Shown here: positions 10,355 through 18,068 of the stretch, in pieces
Layout: each line of letters starts with the position of its first letter
Position numbering within the stretch: position 1 is the first letter of the stretch
Assembly: GCA_021372945.1 (NCBI GenBank)
Contig: JAJFTK010000032.1
Coordinates: forward strand, 1-63,793
Reading direction: 5' to 3'
DNA length: 63,793 nucleotides
DNA from: Planctomycetaceae bacterium
Lineage (GTDB): Bacteria; Planctomycetota; Phycisphaerae; Sedimentisphaerales; Anaerohalosphaeraceae
Made by a program: the position numbers and the translations under genes
Notes under the pieces: model-generated
What the model was told of the DNA's origin: nothing
Seen by the model: only the letters and a program-made list of their open reading frames with translations
Databases searched by the model: none

Positions 10355-12403
10355 ATGAAGAAGGAATTGTTATTGATAGCGATGATATGGGTCATATCGC
10401 TGTCGGTCGCAGCGCCTGCGGCCATCACCGTAACGACCGCGACCGGCAGCGGCGCTGACGGCGGCGTCTCCAACGACACCAACCAGCGGTCCACCGTCGT
10501 GCTGAACGGCACGACAGCCGCGATTCGTCATTATGACGGAACGCGTGCGAAGGCCACAATTCTGCGATTTGACGTTCGTGACGTAGGGGGTGATCTGAAC
10601 GGGGTCACCTTGTCGTACACCGCCACGACCGCCAACAGGGCCCGGACGCTCGGTATCTATTATTTGAACGATAACAGTTTGGATATGTGGAATGAAGCAG
10701 GCATCTGCTATCGAACCGCACCTGCTTTGCTGCCTTCAGGTCCTCTCGACAACGGTTACGACGGGTATGATAACGCGATACTCACAATGGGTCCTGAATG
10801 GATCTCGGCGGGAACGATTCCAATCGCAGCTGCTCCGGGACTGAATAGCGGACCATTGGATCCGAACATTATTGCCAATGACGATAACGGCCTGATCACC
10901 CTGCTCCTTTACAATGAGCCTACGGACTCCGCCGCAAGCTATTATATTGCCAACAAGGAAAATGGTACCGGTCTGCCGGTATTAACTTTTCCAAACGCAA
11001 ACCGATGTGCGCGGAGCGCGGTTCCCGCTTCTGCTTCGTCCGTGCTGCCCACGCTAAACACCCTCAGTTGGACAAATACGGAGCCCAACTCTCCCGACGG
11101 AACAATCACCTGCGACGTCTATTTTGGCAACACCGAACCCAACTTGAATAAGCCCGGTTACAACCTGACCCAAATCGCCTCAGGCATTGCCGCCAACAGC
11201 GTAGCCATTCCCGCCGGGATGCTGCCGCTGTCCGAGAGCAGATACTACTGGGTGGTTGATACTTATGATTCCAGCACGACTCCCAATTACCTGGGCACCG
11301 GCGCACTTTGGCATTTCGATGTTACCGCTGTACCGCTGATTACGGCAGACCCTCAATCGCAAACAGTAAAACTTGGCCTGACCGCCCAGTTCTCCGTTGC
11401 GGTAGACAGCTTCAGTACTCCGCATTTTACGTGGTATCACAGCACGGATAATGTCAATAACACAGCCGCCGATGATACGGTAGTCGGAACCGATGCGGCA
11501 ACCCTGTCCTTTGCAGCGGCCTCAACCGACGAAGGCTATTTCTATTGCGAGATCGTCAACAGCAGCGGCGAAGCCAACGCGGTCCGGTCCAATACCGCCC
11601 GGCTGATTGTTGAGCGCAAGCTCGCTCATTGGACGCTGGATGCGGCCGATTTTGTCGGCGGCCTTTACCAGGATGTCAGCGGCGAAAGCCATCACGCCGA
11701 TCCCAACGGCACTCCGTCCTTTGAGGCAGGCGTCACGGCAGCCGACGGGGCGGTCATTATGGGTCCGGCTGCTTTTGCCGATGCCGGCACTTGGTATCCT
11801 TCCAGCTTCAGCGGAGAATTCACGATCACGGCCTGGATCAAATGGAACGGCGAGAACGGCGGTTTCCAAAATATCTTAAGTAAGATGGATAGCTGGGCGC
11901 AAGCCGAAATGCTGTGGGAATTCGGAGTCAGCGGAGGCGGAACGCTCATTCTTGCCTGCGATCATGGCGACAACAACGACCAGTACATCCGCAACGGCAC
12001 TCCGCCCATCGGCGAATGGCAGTTTGTAGCCGCCACGTTCAACGGCACAACCGGCGCCGTCTACAAAGTTGTTAGTGATAACGTCTTCTTTGTAAGCAGT
12101 TCCGGCACGTTTGCTTTGGGCACTGATACGACGGCTCCCATACGGCTCGGCGGCAATGCGGGATCCGAACTCTTCAACGGCTCTCTCGATGACATTCAGG
12201 TCTTCAACTATGTCCTGGATACCATCGAACTGGCCGATGTGTACAATGAAGTACTCGCCGACGATATCTGCGTTCTCCCATTCGGCAGCACGCAATTCGA
12301 TCTGGATTACAATAACAACTGCCGGGTCGACCTGGGCGACTTTGCCGTTTTGGCCGCCAATTGGATGAACTGCGGTTTGTACCCGGAAGTCGCGTGTCCT
12401 TAA
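10355..12403 (+). CDS. Secreted DNRLRE / Ig / LamG protein with dockerin-like tail
   Basis: 682 residues with a signal peptide (1-24). A DNRLRE-type module follows (about 25-215: GADGGVSND, ILRFDVRDVGGDLNGV, DMWNEAGICYRTAPALLP), then an Fn3-like segment (215-325), an Ig-like domain (330-425, ending EGYFYCEIVNSSGEANAV), a LamG/concanavalin-like domain (428-625) and a single dockerin-like F-hand with cysteines (DLDYNNNCRVDLGDFAVLAANW). No catalytic motif was recognised. Probably a surface or matrix protein that binds glycans. First of three paralogous proteins after the sigma/anti-sigma pair. Strong SD GGAGG. Confidence 0.8.
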   Translation: MKKELLLIAMIWVISLSVAAPAAITVTTATGSGADGGVSNDTNQRSTVVLNGTTAAIRHYDGTRAKATILRFDVRDVGGDLNGVTLSYTATTANRARTLGIYYLNDNSLDMWNEAGICYRTAPALLPSGPLDNGYDGYDNAILTMGPEWISAGTIPIAAAPGLNSGPLDPNIIANDDNGLITLLLYNEPTDSAASYYIANKENGTGLPVLTFPNANRCARSAVPASASSVLPTLNTLSWTNTEPNSPDGTITCDVYFGNTEPNLNKPGYNLTQIASGIAANSVAIPAGMLPLSESRYYWVVDTYDSSTTPNYLGTGALWHFDVTAVPLITADPQSQTVKLGLTAQFSVAVDSFSTPHFTWYHSTDNVNNTAADDTVVGTDAATLSFAAASTDEGYFYCEIVNSSGEANAVRSNTARLIVERKLAHWTLDAADFVGGLYQDVSGESHHADPNGTPSFEAGVTAADGAVIMGPAAFADAGTWYPSSFSGEFTITAWIKWNGENGGFQNILSKMDSWAQAEMLWEFGVSGGGTLILACDHGDNNDQYIRNGTPPIGEWQFVAATFNGTTGAVYKVVSDNVFFVSSSGTFALGTDTTAPIRLGGNAGSELFNGSLDDIQVFNYVLDTIELADVYNEVLADDICVLPFGSTQFDLDYNNNCRVDLGDFAVLAANWMNCGLYPEVACP

Positions 12404-12428
12404 ACCATCAGGAGAATGCGTTTTGCGA

Positions 12429-12446
12429 ACGCCGTAAGGCGTCTCT
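12429..12446 (+). other. Small intergenic hairpin
   Basis: ACGCC-GTA-AGGCGT-type hairpin between the genes ending at 12403 and starting at 12483, without a clear T tract. It may attenuate or protect the transcript. Confidence 0.35.
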
Positions 12447-12482
12447 ATTCGAGATGAAAACACAATGAACTGGAGGCTTATT

Positions 12483-14513
12483 ATGAAAAGAATATTAGTT
12501 CTAACCACGCTTTTGCTGATGATGGGCACAATGGCCCATTCGGCCGCCACGGTTACCCTGGGCAGTGACGCGGATACCTTTGTACGAGATGACGTCGTCC
12601 GTGGAACGTTCGGTTACATGGATTGCCGCGGCGGAACCCTGGATTTTGCGGGTTATCTGAGGTTCAATCTGTCCGGCCTGGGCGGTATTCGCATCACCGA
12701 GGCGCAATTGACGCTGGCCGTATCGGGCGGCGCATCTCGCAACGACAATATAACCACCGGACGATTCTCACTGCACGGCCTGAACAATGTCGAAGGAAAT
12801 ACGCCCCAAAACTGGGACGAGGCGAATCTGACGGAGACAGGTACGGATCGTGTCGGGGCCGAATGGACCGGCACTGTGCCGCTGAATGTTACCAACGGAC
12901 GAGTGACTAATCTCGACGGCGGCGAAGCGGATGTTACCGAAACGGTTCCCACGGCCGGTGTCGGCACTCTGGCGCAGGTTTCGGGCCCGGATCTGGTGAA
13001 CTTTCTGCAGCAGCGGATCTACGACGGCGGACTTGCCACCTTTATCGTTACCAACGAAGACAGCGGGGACAAAGGGTACGGCCTGGGAACAAAAGAGAAT
13101 ACGACGGAAACCTATCGTCCGCAACTAACCATTACCTATGAACGGATCCAGAAGGCTTACCTGCCTTCGCCGGCCGATCAATCCGTGGTAGCCTCCTACA
13201 CCAACCAGCTTTCGTGGCGCAACCCGGACCCCAACAACCCGGCACAGCCGACGATCACCAGTGATGTTTATCTGGGCACCGATCCCAATACGTGGGCAAA
13301 GATCGCTGATGACACCCTGCTGGAAAGCGCAGCCATTCCGTTTGCTCTGGCAGCGCCTGCCAAATACTACTGGCGAGTCGACATCACGGACCCGAACGCC
13401 GGCCTTCGTACGGGCGACATTTGGTCCTTTGACACCAGCTCGGCGCCTGAAATCGCCGCCAATCCGGCCGATGTCGCGGTATTTGGAGGTGACGCAGCTT
13501 TCGCCGCAGGCTTTACGACCACCTCGGCCGTAATCTCCAACAAATGGTACAAGGATGGCGCCCCCGACGTCGAGCTTCTGGATTCAGACCCCAACGTGAC
13601 CATTGGATTAACTTATGACGCCGGGACCCACGTGTATACGTCAACGCTCACGCTTAGCGGCGTCACAACCGCCGACGAGGGTTTGTATTACTGTGCGCTT
13701 GCCAATTCCGGCGGAACCACAAACAGCGCTGCCGGCAAGCTGATCGTGAAACGCATGATCGCGCATTGGCAGTTCGAAAACGACGCCGCCGATGAAACCG
13801 GAAATTACAGCGGCACGCTGGCAGGCTCCCCGTCCTTTGCCGCCGGCAAGGTCGGACAGGCAATGACGTTCGACGGCGTGGATGACTATATTGATCTGCC
13901 CGACGGCTTTGCGGATTTCTCGGCCGGCATGTCGATCACCGTTTGGGCCAACCCGACGGCCGCCGCCAATTGGGGCAGATTCATTGATTTTGGCAATTTC
14001 AATACGGATCCGACGCCTCTTCAGATCAATAACATTCTGTTCACGCGCGTTGGCACAACCAACACCTTGCGGTTTGACACGGCATCAGGAACTCCCAACC
14101 TGTTTGAAGTAGCCGACGCATTCACACAAAATGAATGGCAGATGTTTGTTGTCACGATGAGCGAAACTGGAGCCGTGACCATCTACAAGAACGGCTTGTC
14201 GATTGGAACTGGGACCGTCGGCATTCCCGCGGTCGTAACACGAACCTTCAACTACATCGGCGAGAGCAACTGGTCGACGGCGACCCCGCCGGATGCCAAG
14301 TACGCCGGCATGATGGATGACCTGCGCGTGTACAACCACCCCATCAGTGCCATCGACGTGGCCAACCTGTATTCCGACGTCAACGGCCCTTATTGTCTCA
14401 CGCGGCCAATATACGACTACAATAACGACTGTCTGGTCAGCCTGCCCGACCTGGTCTATATGGCAGGCTACTGGCTCGATTGCGGGTTCTATCCGGTCAC
14501 GGATTGTCGGTAA
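12483..14513 (+). CDS. Secreted DNRLRE / Ig / LamG protein with dockerin-like tail (second paralogue)
   Basis: 676 residues. The start ATG 12483 (MKRILVLTTLLLMMGTMAHSA signal peptide) has GGAGG at 12471-12475; an in-frame ATG at 12465 lies before that SD. Module order is the same as in the preceding gene: DNRLRE-type (SDADTFVRDD, YLRFNLSGLGG), Fn3-like, Ig-like (DEGLYYCALANSGG), LamG (about 425-625, MTFDGVDDYIDLPDGF, DLRVYNHPISAIDVANLY) and one F-hand with cysteines (DYNNDCLVSLPDLVYMAGYWLDC). Tandem gene duplication with divergence is the likely origin. Glycan-binding surface protein by inference. Confidence 0.8.
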   Translation: MKRILVLTTLLLMMGTMAHSAATVTLGSDADTFVRDDVVRGTFGYMDCRGGTLDFAGYLRFNLSGLGGIRITEAQLTLAVSGGASRNDNITTGRFSLHGLNNVEGNTPQNWDEANLTETGTDRVGAEWTGTVPLNVTNGRVTNLDGGEADVTETVPTAGVGTLAQVSGPDLVNFLQQRIYDGGLATFIVTNEDSGDKGYGLGTKENTTETYRPQLTITYERIQKAYLPSPADQSVVASYTNQLSWRNPDPNNPAQPTITSDVYLGTDPNTWAKIADDTLLESAAIPFALAAPAKYYWRVDITDPNAGLRTGDIWSFDTSSAPEIAANPADVAVFGGDAAFAAGFTTTSAVISNKWYKDGAPDVELLDSDPNVTIGLTYDAGTHVYTSTLTLSGVTTADEGLYYCALANSGGTTNSAAGKLIVKRMIAHWQFENDAADETGNYSGTLAGSPSFAAGKVGQAMTFDGVDDYIDLPDGFADFSAGMSITVWANPTAAANWGRFIDFGNFNTDPTPLQINNILFTRVGTTNTLRFDTASGTPNLFEVADAFTQNEWQMFVVTMSETGAVTIYKNGLSIGTGTVGIPAVVTRTFNYIGESNWSTATPPDAKYAGMMDDLRVYNHPISAIDVANLYSDVNGPYCLTRPIYDYNNDCLVSLPDLVYMAGYWLDCGFYPVTDCR

Positions 14514-14526
14514 ATTTGCGTTTGCG

Positions 14527-14551
14527 GGCGGGCAGCGCGTAGCTGCCCGCC
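14527..14551 (+). terminator. Strong hairpin after the dockerin gene
   Basis: 10-bp perfect stem GGCGGGCAGC / GCTGCCCGCC with a 5-nt loop, 14 bases past the stop. The T run follows only about 15 bases later (14566-14573), so this could be a partial terminator or processing site inside the operon. Confidence 0.5.
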
Positions 14552-14586
14552 ATCCTTAAACGCGCGTTTTTTTGGAGGAAAGAAAG

Positions 14587-15330
14587 ATGAAAAAGTGTAT
14601 TGTTGTATTTCTCAGCTTTATGTTGATGGCGACTGTGGCGCAGGCGACCATCGACATCGCCACCGATTTCGGCAGCGGCGCCGACACCTTCATAGGTAAC
14701 GATTCAAAGACGTCGTACACAAAGAACAGGGGCGCAAACACTGAACTGGAGACCCGCTACAATGGCGGCGGCTCCCGGTTCACCTGCAGTTATTACCGTT
14801 TCGATCTTACTGGAACATCCGCGGATTTCGCCGGGGCCACATTGATGCTCGAAGCCAGCTACATCAAAAGTTCGACCGGCAGGCGGTTAGACGTGTATGG
14901 CTTGGTGGATGAAACCCTGGATCAGTGGGACGAAACCACGATCACTTACGAGAATGCGCCAGGCATGTTACAGCCGGCATCTGGTTGGAACATGGGAGAT
15001 TATCTCATTGATGAACTCAAGCTGGTGCATTTGGGGTTTCTGACGACTCCCGGCACAGGCGGCGCCACTCCTGTCTACCCGATCCGTTTCTCATCCAACA
15101 CCACGGATCTGGGCTCTGCATTCAGCAATTTTCTAACCGCGGATACAAACAAGCTGGTCACGATTGTCCTGATCAACTCGACCGGCACAAGCGGTACAAA
15201 CTCTGAAGACAAGATCGCTTCAAAGGAACATGCAACCTATCTTGCACCGACACTGGTGCTCGTGCCGGAACCGGCGAGCATGCTGATTCTGGCTCTGGGC
15301 GGTTTGCTGGCGATGCGCAAAAAAGCTTAA
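14587..15330 (+). CDS. Secreted DNRLRE-type protein with PEP-CTERM tail
   Basis: 247 residues: signal peptide MKKCIVVFLSFMLMATVAQA, one DNRLRE-type module (GADTFIGND, YYRFDLTGTSADFAGA, DQWDETTITYENAPGML) and a C-terminal PEP-CTERM sorting signal (VPEPASMLILALGGLLAMRKK). GGAGG lies at 14574-14578. The apparent upstream TTG start is the SD itself, so ATG 14587 was taken. PEP-CTERM tails are processed by an exosortase during export; no exosortase is in this window. It is the minimal version of the module shared with the two larger neighbours and the FecR-like sensor. A strong terminator follows. Confidence 0.85.
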   Translation: MKKCIVVFLSFMLMATVAQATIDIATDFGSGADTFIGNDSKTSYTKNRGANTELETRYNGGGSRFTCSYYRFDLTGTSADFAGATLMLEASYIKSSTGRRLDVYGLVDETLDQWDETTITYENAPGMLQPASGWNMGDYLIDELKLVHLGFLTTPGTGGATPVYPIRFSSNTTDLGSAFSNFLTADTNKLVTIVLINSTGTSGTNSEDKIASKEHATYLAPTLVLVPEPASMLILALGGLLAMRKKA

Positions 15331-15350
15331 TTTGGTGCGCGTTAGCGACA

Positions 15351-15382
15351 AAAGGCTTCCGCCATTCGGCGGAGGCCTTTTT
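15351..15382 (+). terminator. Rho-independent terminator closing the sigma/DNRLRE block
   Basis: AAAGGCTTCCGCC, loop ATTC, GGCGGAGGCC then TTTTT: a GC-rich stem with one bulge and a T tract 20 bases after the PEP-CTERM gene. Confidence 0.85.
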
Positions 15383-15454
15383 ATTGCGCCGAATAAATTT
15401 CACCGGTTTTATCGGCCTTCGCAAAAAAATAGATGGCTCACGTTGGACACGGTG

Positions 15455-15475
15455 GCCGCTAAGTTGTTTAGCGGC
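15455..15475. other. Intergenic hairpin of unknown role
   Basis: 8-bp perfect stem GCCGCTAA / TTAGCGGC with a 5-nt loop, between the terminator at 15351 and the LacI promoter. The rest of 15383-15550 shows no gene. Confidence 0.4.
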
Positions 15476-15550
15476 AAATAGTTAAATAAATAACCCTTGG
15501 TTGAGGCCGGATAAGGCTTGCTTTCGCATCCATCCAAGGCAACTTCTTGC

Positions 15551-15596
15551 TTGACAATTCTATTCAGCGGGGATACTCTTAAGTAAACGTTTACTT
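15551..15596 (+). promoter_or_regulatory. LacI gene promoter with palindromic operator
   Basis: A -35 TTGACA at 15551-15556 is followed by GATACT (15572-15577) or TACTCT (15574-15579) as -10. Next comes a perfect 16-bp palindrome AAGTAAACGTTTACTT (15581-15596) with the central CG typical of LacI-family operators. It sits over the expected transcription start, which suggests autorepression by the gene that follows. Confidence 0.75.
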
Positions 15597-15649
15597 TGTT
15601 TGACAGGCGTGATTTCAAGTTTCTCGGTGCGCGATTCGGAGAGGACGGA

Positions 15650-16672
15650 ATGCCAGCCAAAGGAGTACCGACAGTACGAGAGATCGCCTCCCACTGCGGC
15701 GTCAGTGTTGCAACCGTCAGCCGCGTTCTCAACGGCAACTACGCGCACGGCTTTTCGGTCCGCAAGGAAGTTCACAACATGATCACGCAGGTGGCCGACG
15801 AACTGGGCTACCGCCCCAACATCGCCGCCCGCAATCTCGTTCAGCGCCAAACCAAGGTCATCGCGTTCCTGGGCTGCAACACCGTCTACGGCTGGCCCAC
15901 CAACATCTACCAGAATACGATCGAAGCGGCGATCCGGCTGCTCCAGGGCCGCGGCTACAATGTCTGCATGACCGCGCCCAACCTTGAACGCGACCGCACG
16001 GAACTTCCGCCGTGGCGCGTCGACGGCGTCATCGTCGTGCAGGAATGCTCGCCGGAAACCATCGAAGAAATGGAACGCATTCGCCTGCCCTACGTGGTCG
16101 TCAACGGCAAGGGCGGACCGCATTGTTCGTCCGTGGCGCCTGACGATATCGACGCCACGCGCCGCGCGCTGGATTACCTGCGGGCCCTGGGCCATACGCG
16201 GATCGCCTACGCCGGCCCAACCCCGGATCATCGCCAGCACGCCAGTATTTCCGAGCGGCACGAAACCTACCTGGCCGAATTACAGTCGCAGGGGCTCGAA
16301 CCCATCACCGGCCACAACGGCGTATTGACGTCGGCGCTGGACTTTTTGGTCTCCGCCGTCCGTAAGCAAAACGCCACCGCGATTATTTGTTATGACCACG
16401 TCATCGCGCTCAAACTCCTCCATGATGCGCAGATCCTGAACATTGAAATTCCCAGGCACGTCAGCCTGATTTGCTTCAATGACGAGTATCTGTGCAGTAT
16501 GGTGATGCCGCCTTTGACCACCATCGGCGTGCAGTCGCGTCAAATGGGCAAGGTGGCGGCGGAATTATTGTTAAAGCAGATCGAAGTACCCAGGAACGAA
16601 CGTACGACCGAATCGGTCAAGATTCAGCAGGAAATCGTGGTCCGCGCCTCCACGGCCGGACCGCCGGACTGA
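15650..16672 (+). CDS. LacI-family transcriptional regulator
   Basis: 340 residues. The N-terminal helix-turn-helix is VPTVREIASHCGVSVATVSRVLNG, then the hinge helix with ELGYRPNIAARNLV, and a periplasmic-binding-protein-like sensor domain (about 65-335: GVIVVQECSPETIEEM, RIAYAGPTPDHRQHAS, ISLICFNDEYL-like segment). GGAGAGGA at 15638-15645 fixes the ATG at 15650; a TTG at 15596 would translate the operator and is rejected. It stands alone between a terminator and secreted CBM/LamG genes. Sugar-responsive control of those genes or of the xylan cluster is inferred. Confidence 0.9.
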   Translation: MPAKGVPTVREIASHCGVSVATVSRVLNGNYAHGFSVRKEVHNMITQVADELGYRPNIAARNLVQRQTKVIAFLGCNTVYGWPTNIYQNTIEAAIRLLQGRGYNVCMTAPNLERDRTELPPWRVDGVIVVQECSPETIEEMERIRLPYVVVNGKGGPHCSSVAPDDIDATRRALDYLRALGHTRIAYAGPTPDHRQHASISERHETYLAELQSQGLEPITGHNGVLTSALDFLVSAVRKQNATAIICYDHVIALKLLHDAQILNIEIPRHVSLICFNDEYLCSMVMPPLTTIGVQSRQMGKVAAELLLKQIEVPRNERTTESVKIQQEIVVRASTAGPPD

Positions 16673-16722
16673 TCCATCCACGGACCGGATTCAAAATTGG
16701 CAAAGTTGCCGCTGAAAATGGA

Positions 16723-16738
16723 AAAACTTGTTAGGAGG
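16723..16738 (+). promoter_or_regulatory. Shared leader with SD, copy 1
   Basis: AAAACTTGTTAGGAGG, containing the ribosome binding site of the gene at 16746. The identical 16-mer occurs at 19856-19871 before another secreted protein gene. Confidence 0.6.
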
Positions 16739-16745
16739 GTTTTTT

Positions 16746-18020
16746 ATGGGTAAGAGAAAAGTTCTAGCCGTCATCGCGCTGGTCATCGCGATGATGACTG
16801 CCGCTTCGGCGGATGAAGTGATCAGCATTGACATCAATAATTACGGCAACACGGCAGCCTTCACGGGCCAAGCCGCTGTCCCCGGCGCTGCAACCTGGAT
16901 CGCCTACGACGGCGGCTGGGGCGTTCCGGCCGGCTCGCCAAGGTCGGCGGGTCTGACCTCGTATGACAACAATCTCAAGACATTTCCGGTCAAGGCCAGC
17001 ACCTATGCCGCACAGGTCTGGCTGGCCGACCAGGGCAATCACGGCTACGTCACCGGCGCCGGCAGCGGACTGCTCGATGACGGCTTCGTCAGCGCAACGC
17101 CTTCGGCCGCGGCCACCGCCGCCGATCCGAATATATCGTTTATCGGCCTGGACATGTTTGGAACCGCCGGCACCGCCCACGCCTATGGCGGGGTGTTTGA
17201 TGTTTATATTTACGGCGACAGTGCCGGGACTTTCCGCCTGACCGATGCCAACGACGTGGATCCAAATGTGATCGCACAAGCAAGCGTCACGGGGACGGTC
17301 ACGCCGGGAGTTTTTGAGCTTGGAAAAAACTATGTCGTCTTTGAAAACATCGCGATTGCTGACCCCTTCAGCGTTCTGCTGCGTTATTCCAATGAACTCA
17401 ACGGCATTCAGCTCGTCCGCCGTACGACGCCGGTCAGCATCCAGAAGACAACGACCACGGTCATCAACGCGGCCGATTACAGCGCGGCGTACGATATGAA
17501 TAACCGCGCCGGAGAGCCGACCCAATACGGGCCGGATACCGGGTACTCTGCGGAGATCGGAAGCTTTGTCACCTACCTGGCCGCCACAGAGTACATGGAG
17601 TACGACATCGCCGTCACCCCCGAAACCATGGGCCAATACAACATCTCGGCGGGCGTTACCACTGTCGATGGCCCTGCTTCCATGCAAATATTTATCGATG
17701 GTGCGCTCGTCGGGGCAGTCAGTTATGCTCTGAATGCGGATGGTCTTGTCCACGAGACTTCGACCCGCACGATCAATCTGTTCCCGGGCAATCATACGAT
17801 TAAATGGGTGACGCCGCAAATTCGCTACAACAACATCGTGGATTTCAGGCTTAATTACGTGGGACCCGTTGTGATGACCAATTGTACCCAGGTGTATACC
17901 TATGGATTCAATTATGCCGGCGATCTGAACGGCGATTGCCGGGTTGACATCGATGATCTTGTGCTGTTCGTAGAGAATTGGGCCAATTGCTATAACCCAG
18001 AACCCGGCGCATGCGACTAG
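16746..18020 (+). CDS. Secreted protein with CBM-like domain and dockerin-like tail
   Basis: 424 residues. ATG 16746 has AGGAGG upstream and begins a signal peptide (MGKRKVLAVIALVIAMMTAASA). The first half (about 25-230) is a beta-rich domain I do not recognise. The second (about 240-380) looks like a CBM6/CBM35 sandwich (MEYDIAVTPETMGQYNISAGV, FPGNHTIKWV). One dockerin-like F-hand with cysteines ends the protein (GDLNGDCRVDIDDLVLFVEN). No catalytic motif was found. Probably a carbohydrate-binding surface component. It lies 73 bp after the LacI gene, so may share its control. Confidence 0.75.
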   Translation: MGKRKVLAVIALVIAMMTAASADEVISIDINNYGNTAAFTGQAAVPGAATWIAYDGGWGVPAGSPRSAGLTSYDNNLKTFPVKASTYAAQVWLADQGNHGYVTGAGSGLLDDGFVSATPSAAATAADPNISFIGLDMFGTAGTAHAYGGVFDVYIYGDSAGTFRLTDANDVDPNVIAQASVTGTVTPGVFELGKNYVVFENIAIADPFSVLLRYSNELNGIQLVRRTTPVSIQKTTTTVINAADYSAAYDMNNRAGEPTQYGPDTGYSAEIGSFVTYLAATEYMEYDIAVTPETMGQYNISAGVTTVDGPASMQIFIDGALVGAVSYALNADGLVHETSTRTINLFPGNHTIKWVTPQIRYNNIVDFRLNYVGPVVMTNCTQVYTYGFNYAGDLNGDCRVDIDDLVLFVENWANCYNPEPGACD

Positions 18021-18068
18021 GTTTGCAGCGAATGATGATTACCAAATAACCGAATGAGGAGAAATAAT

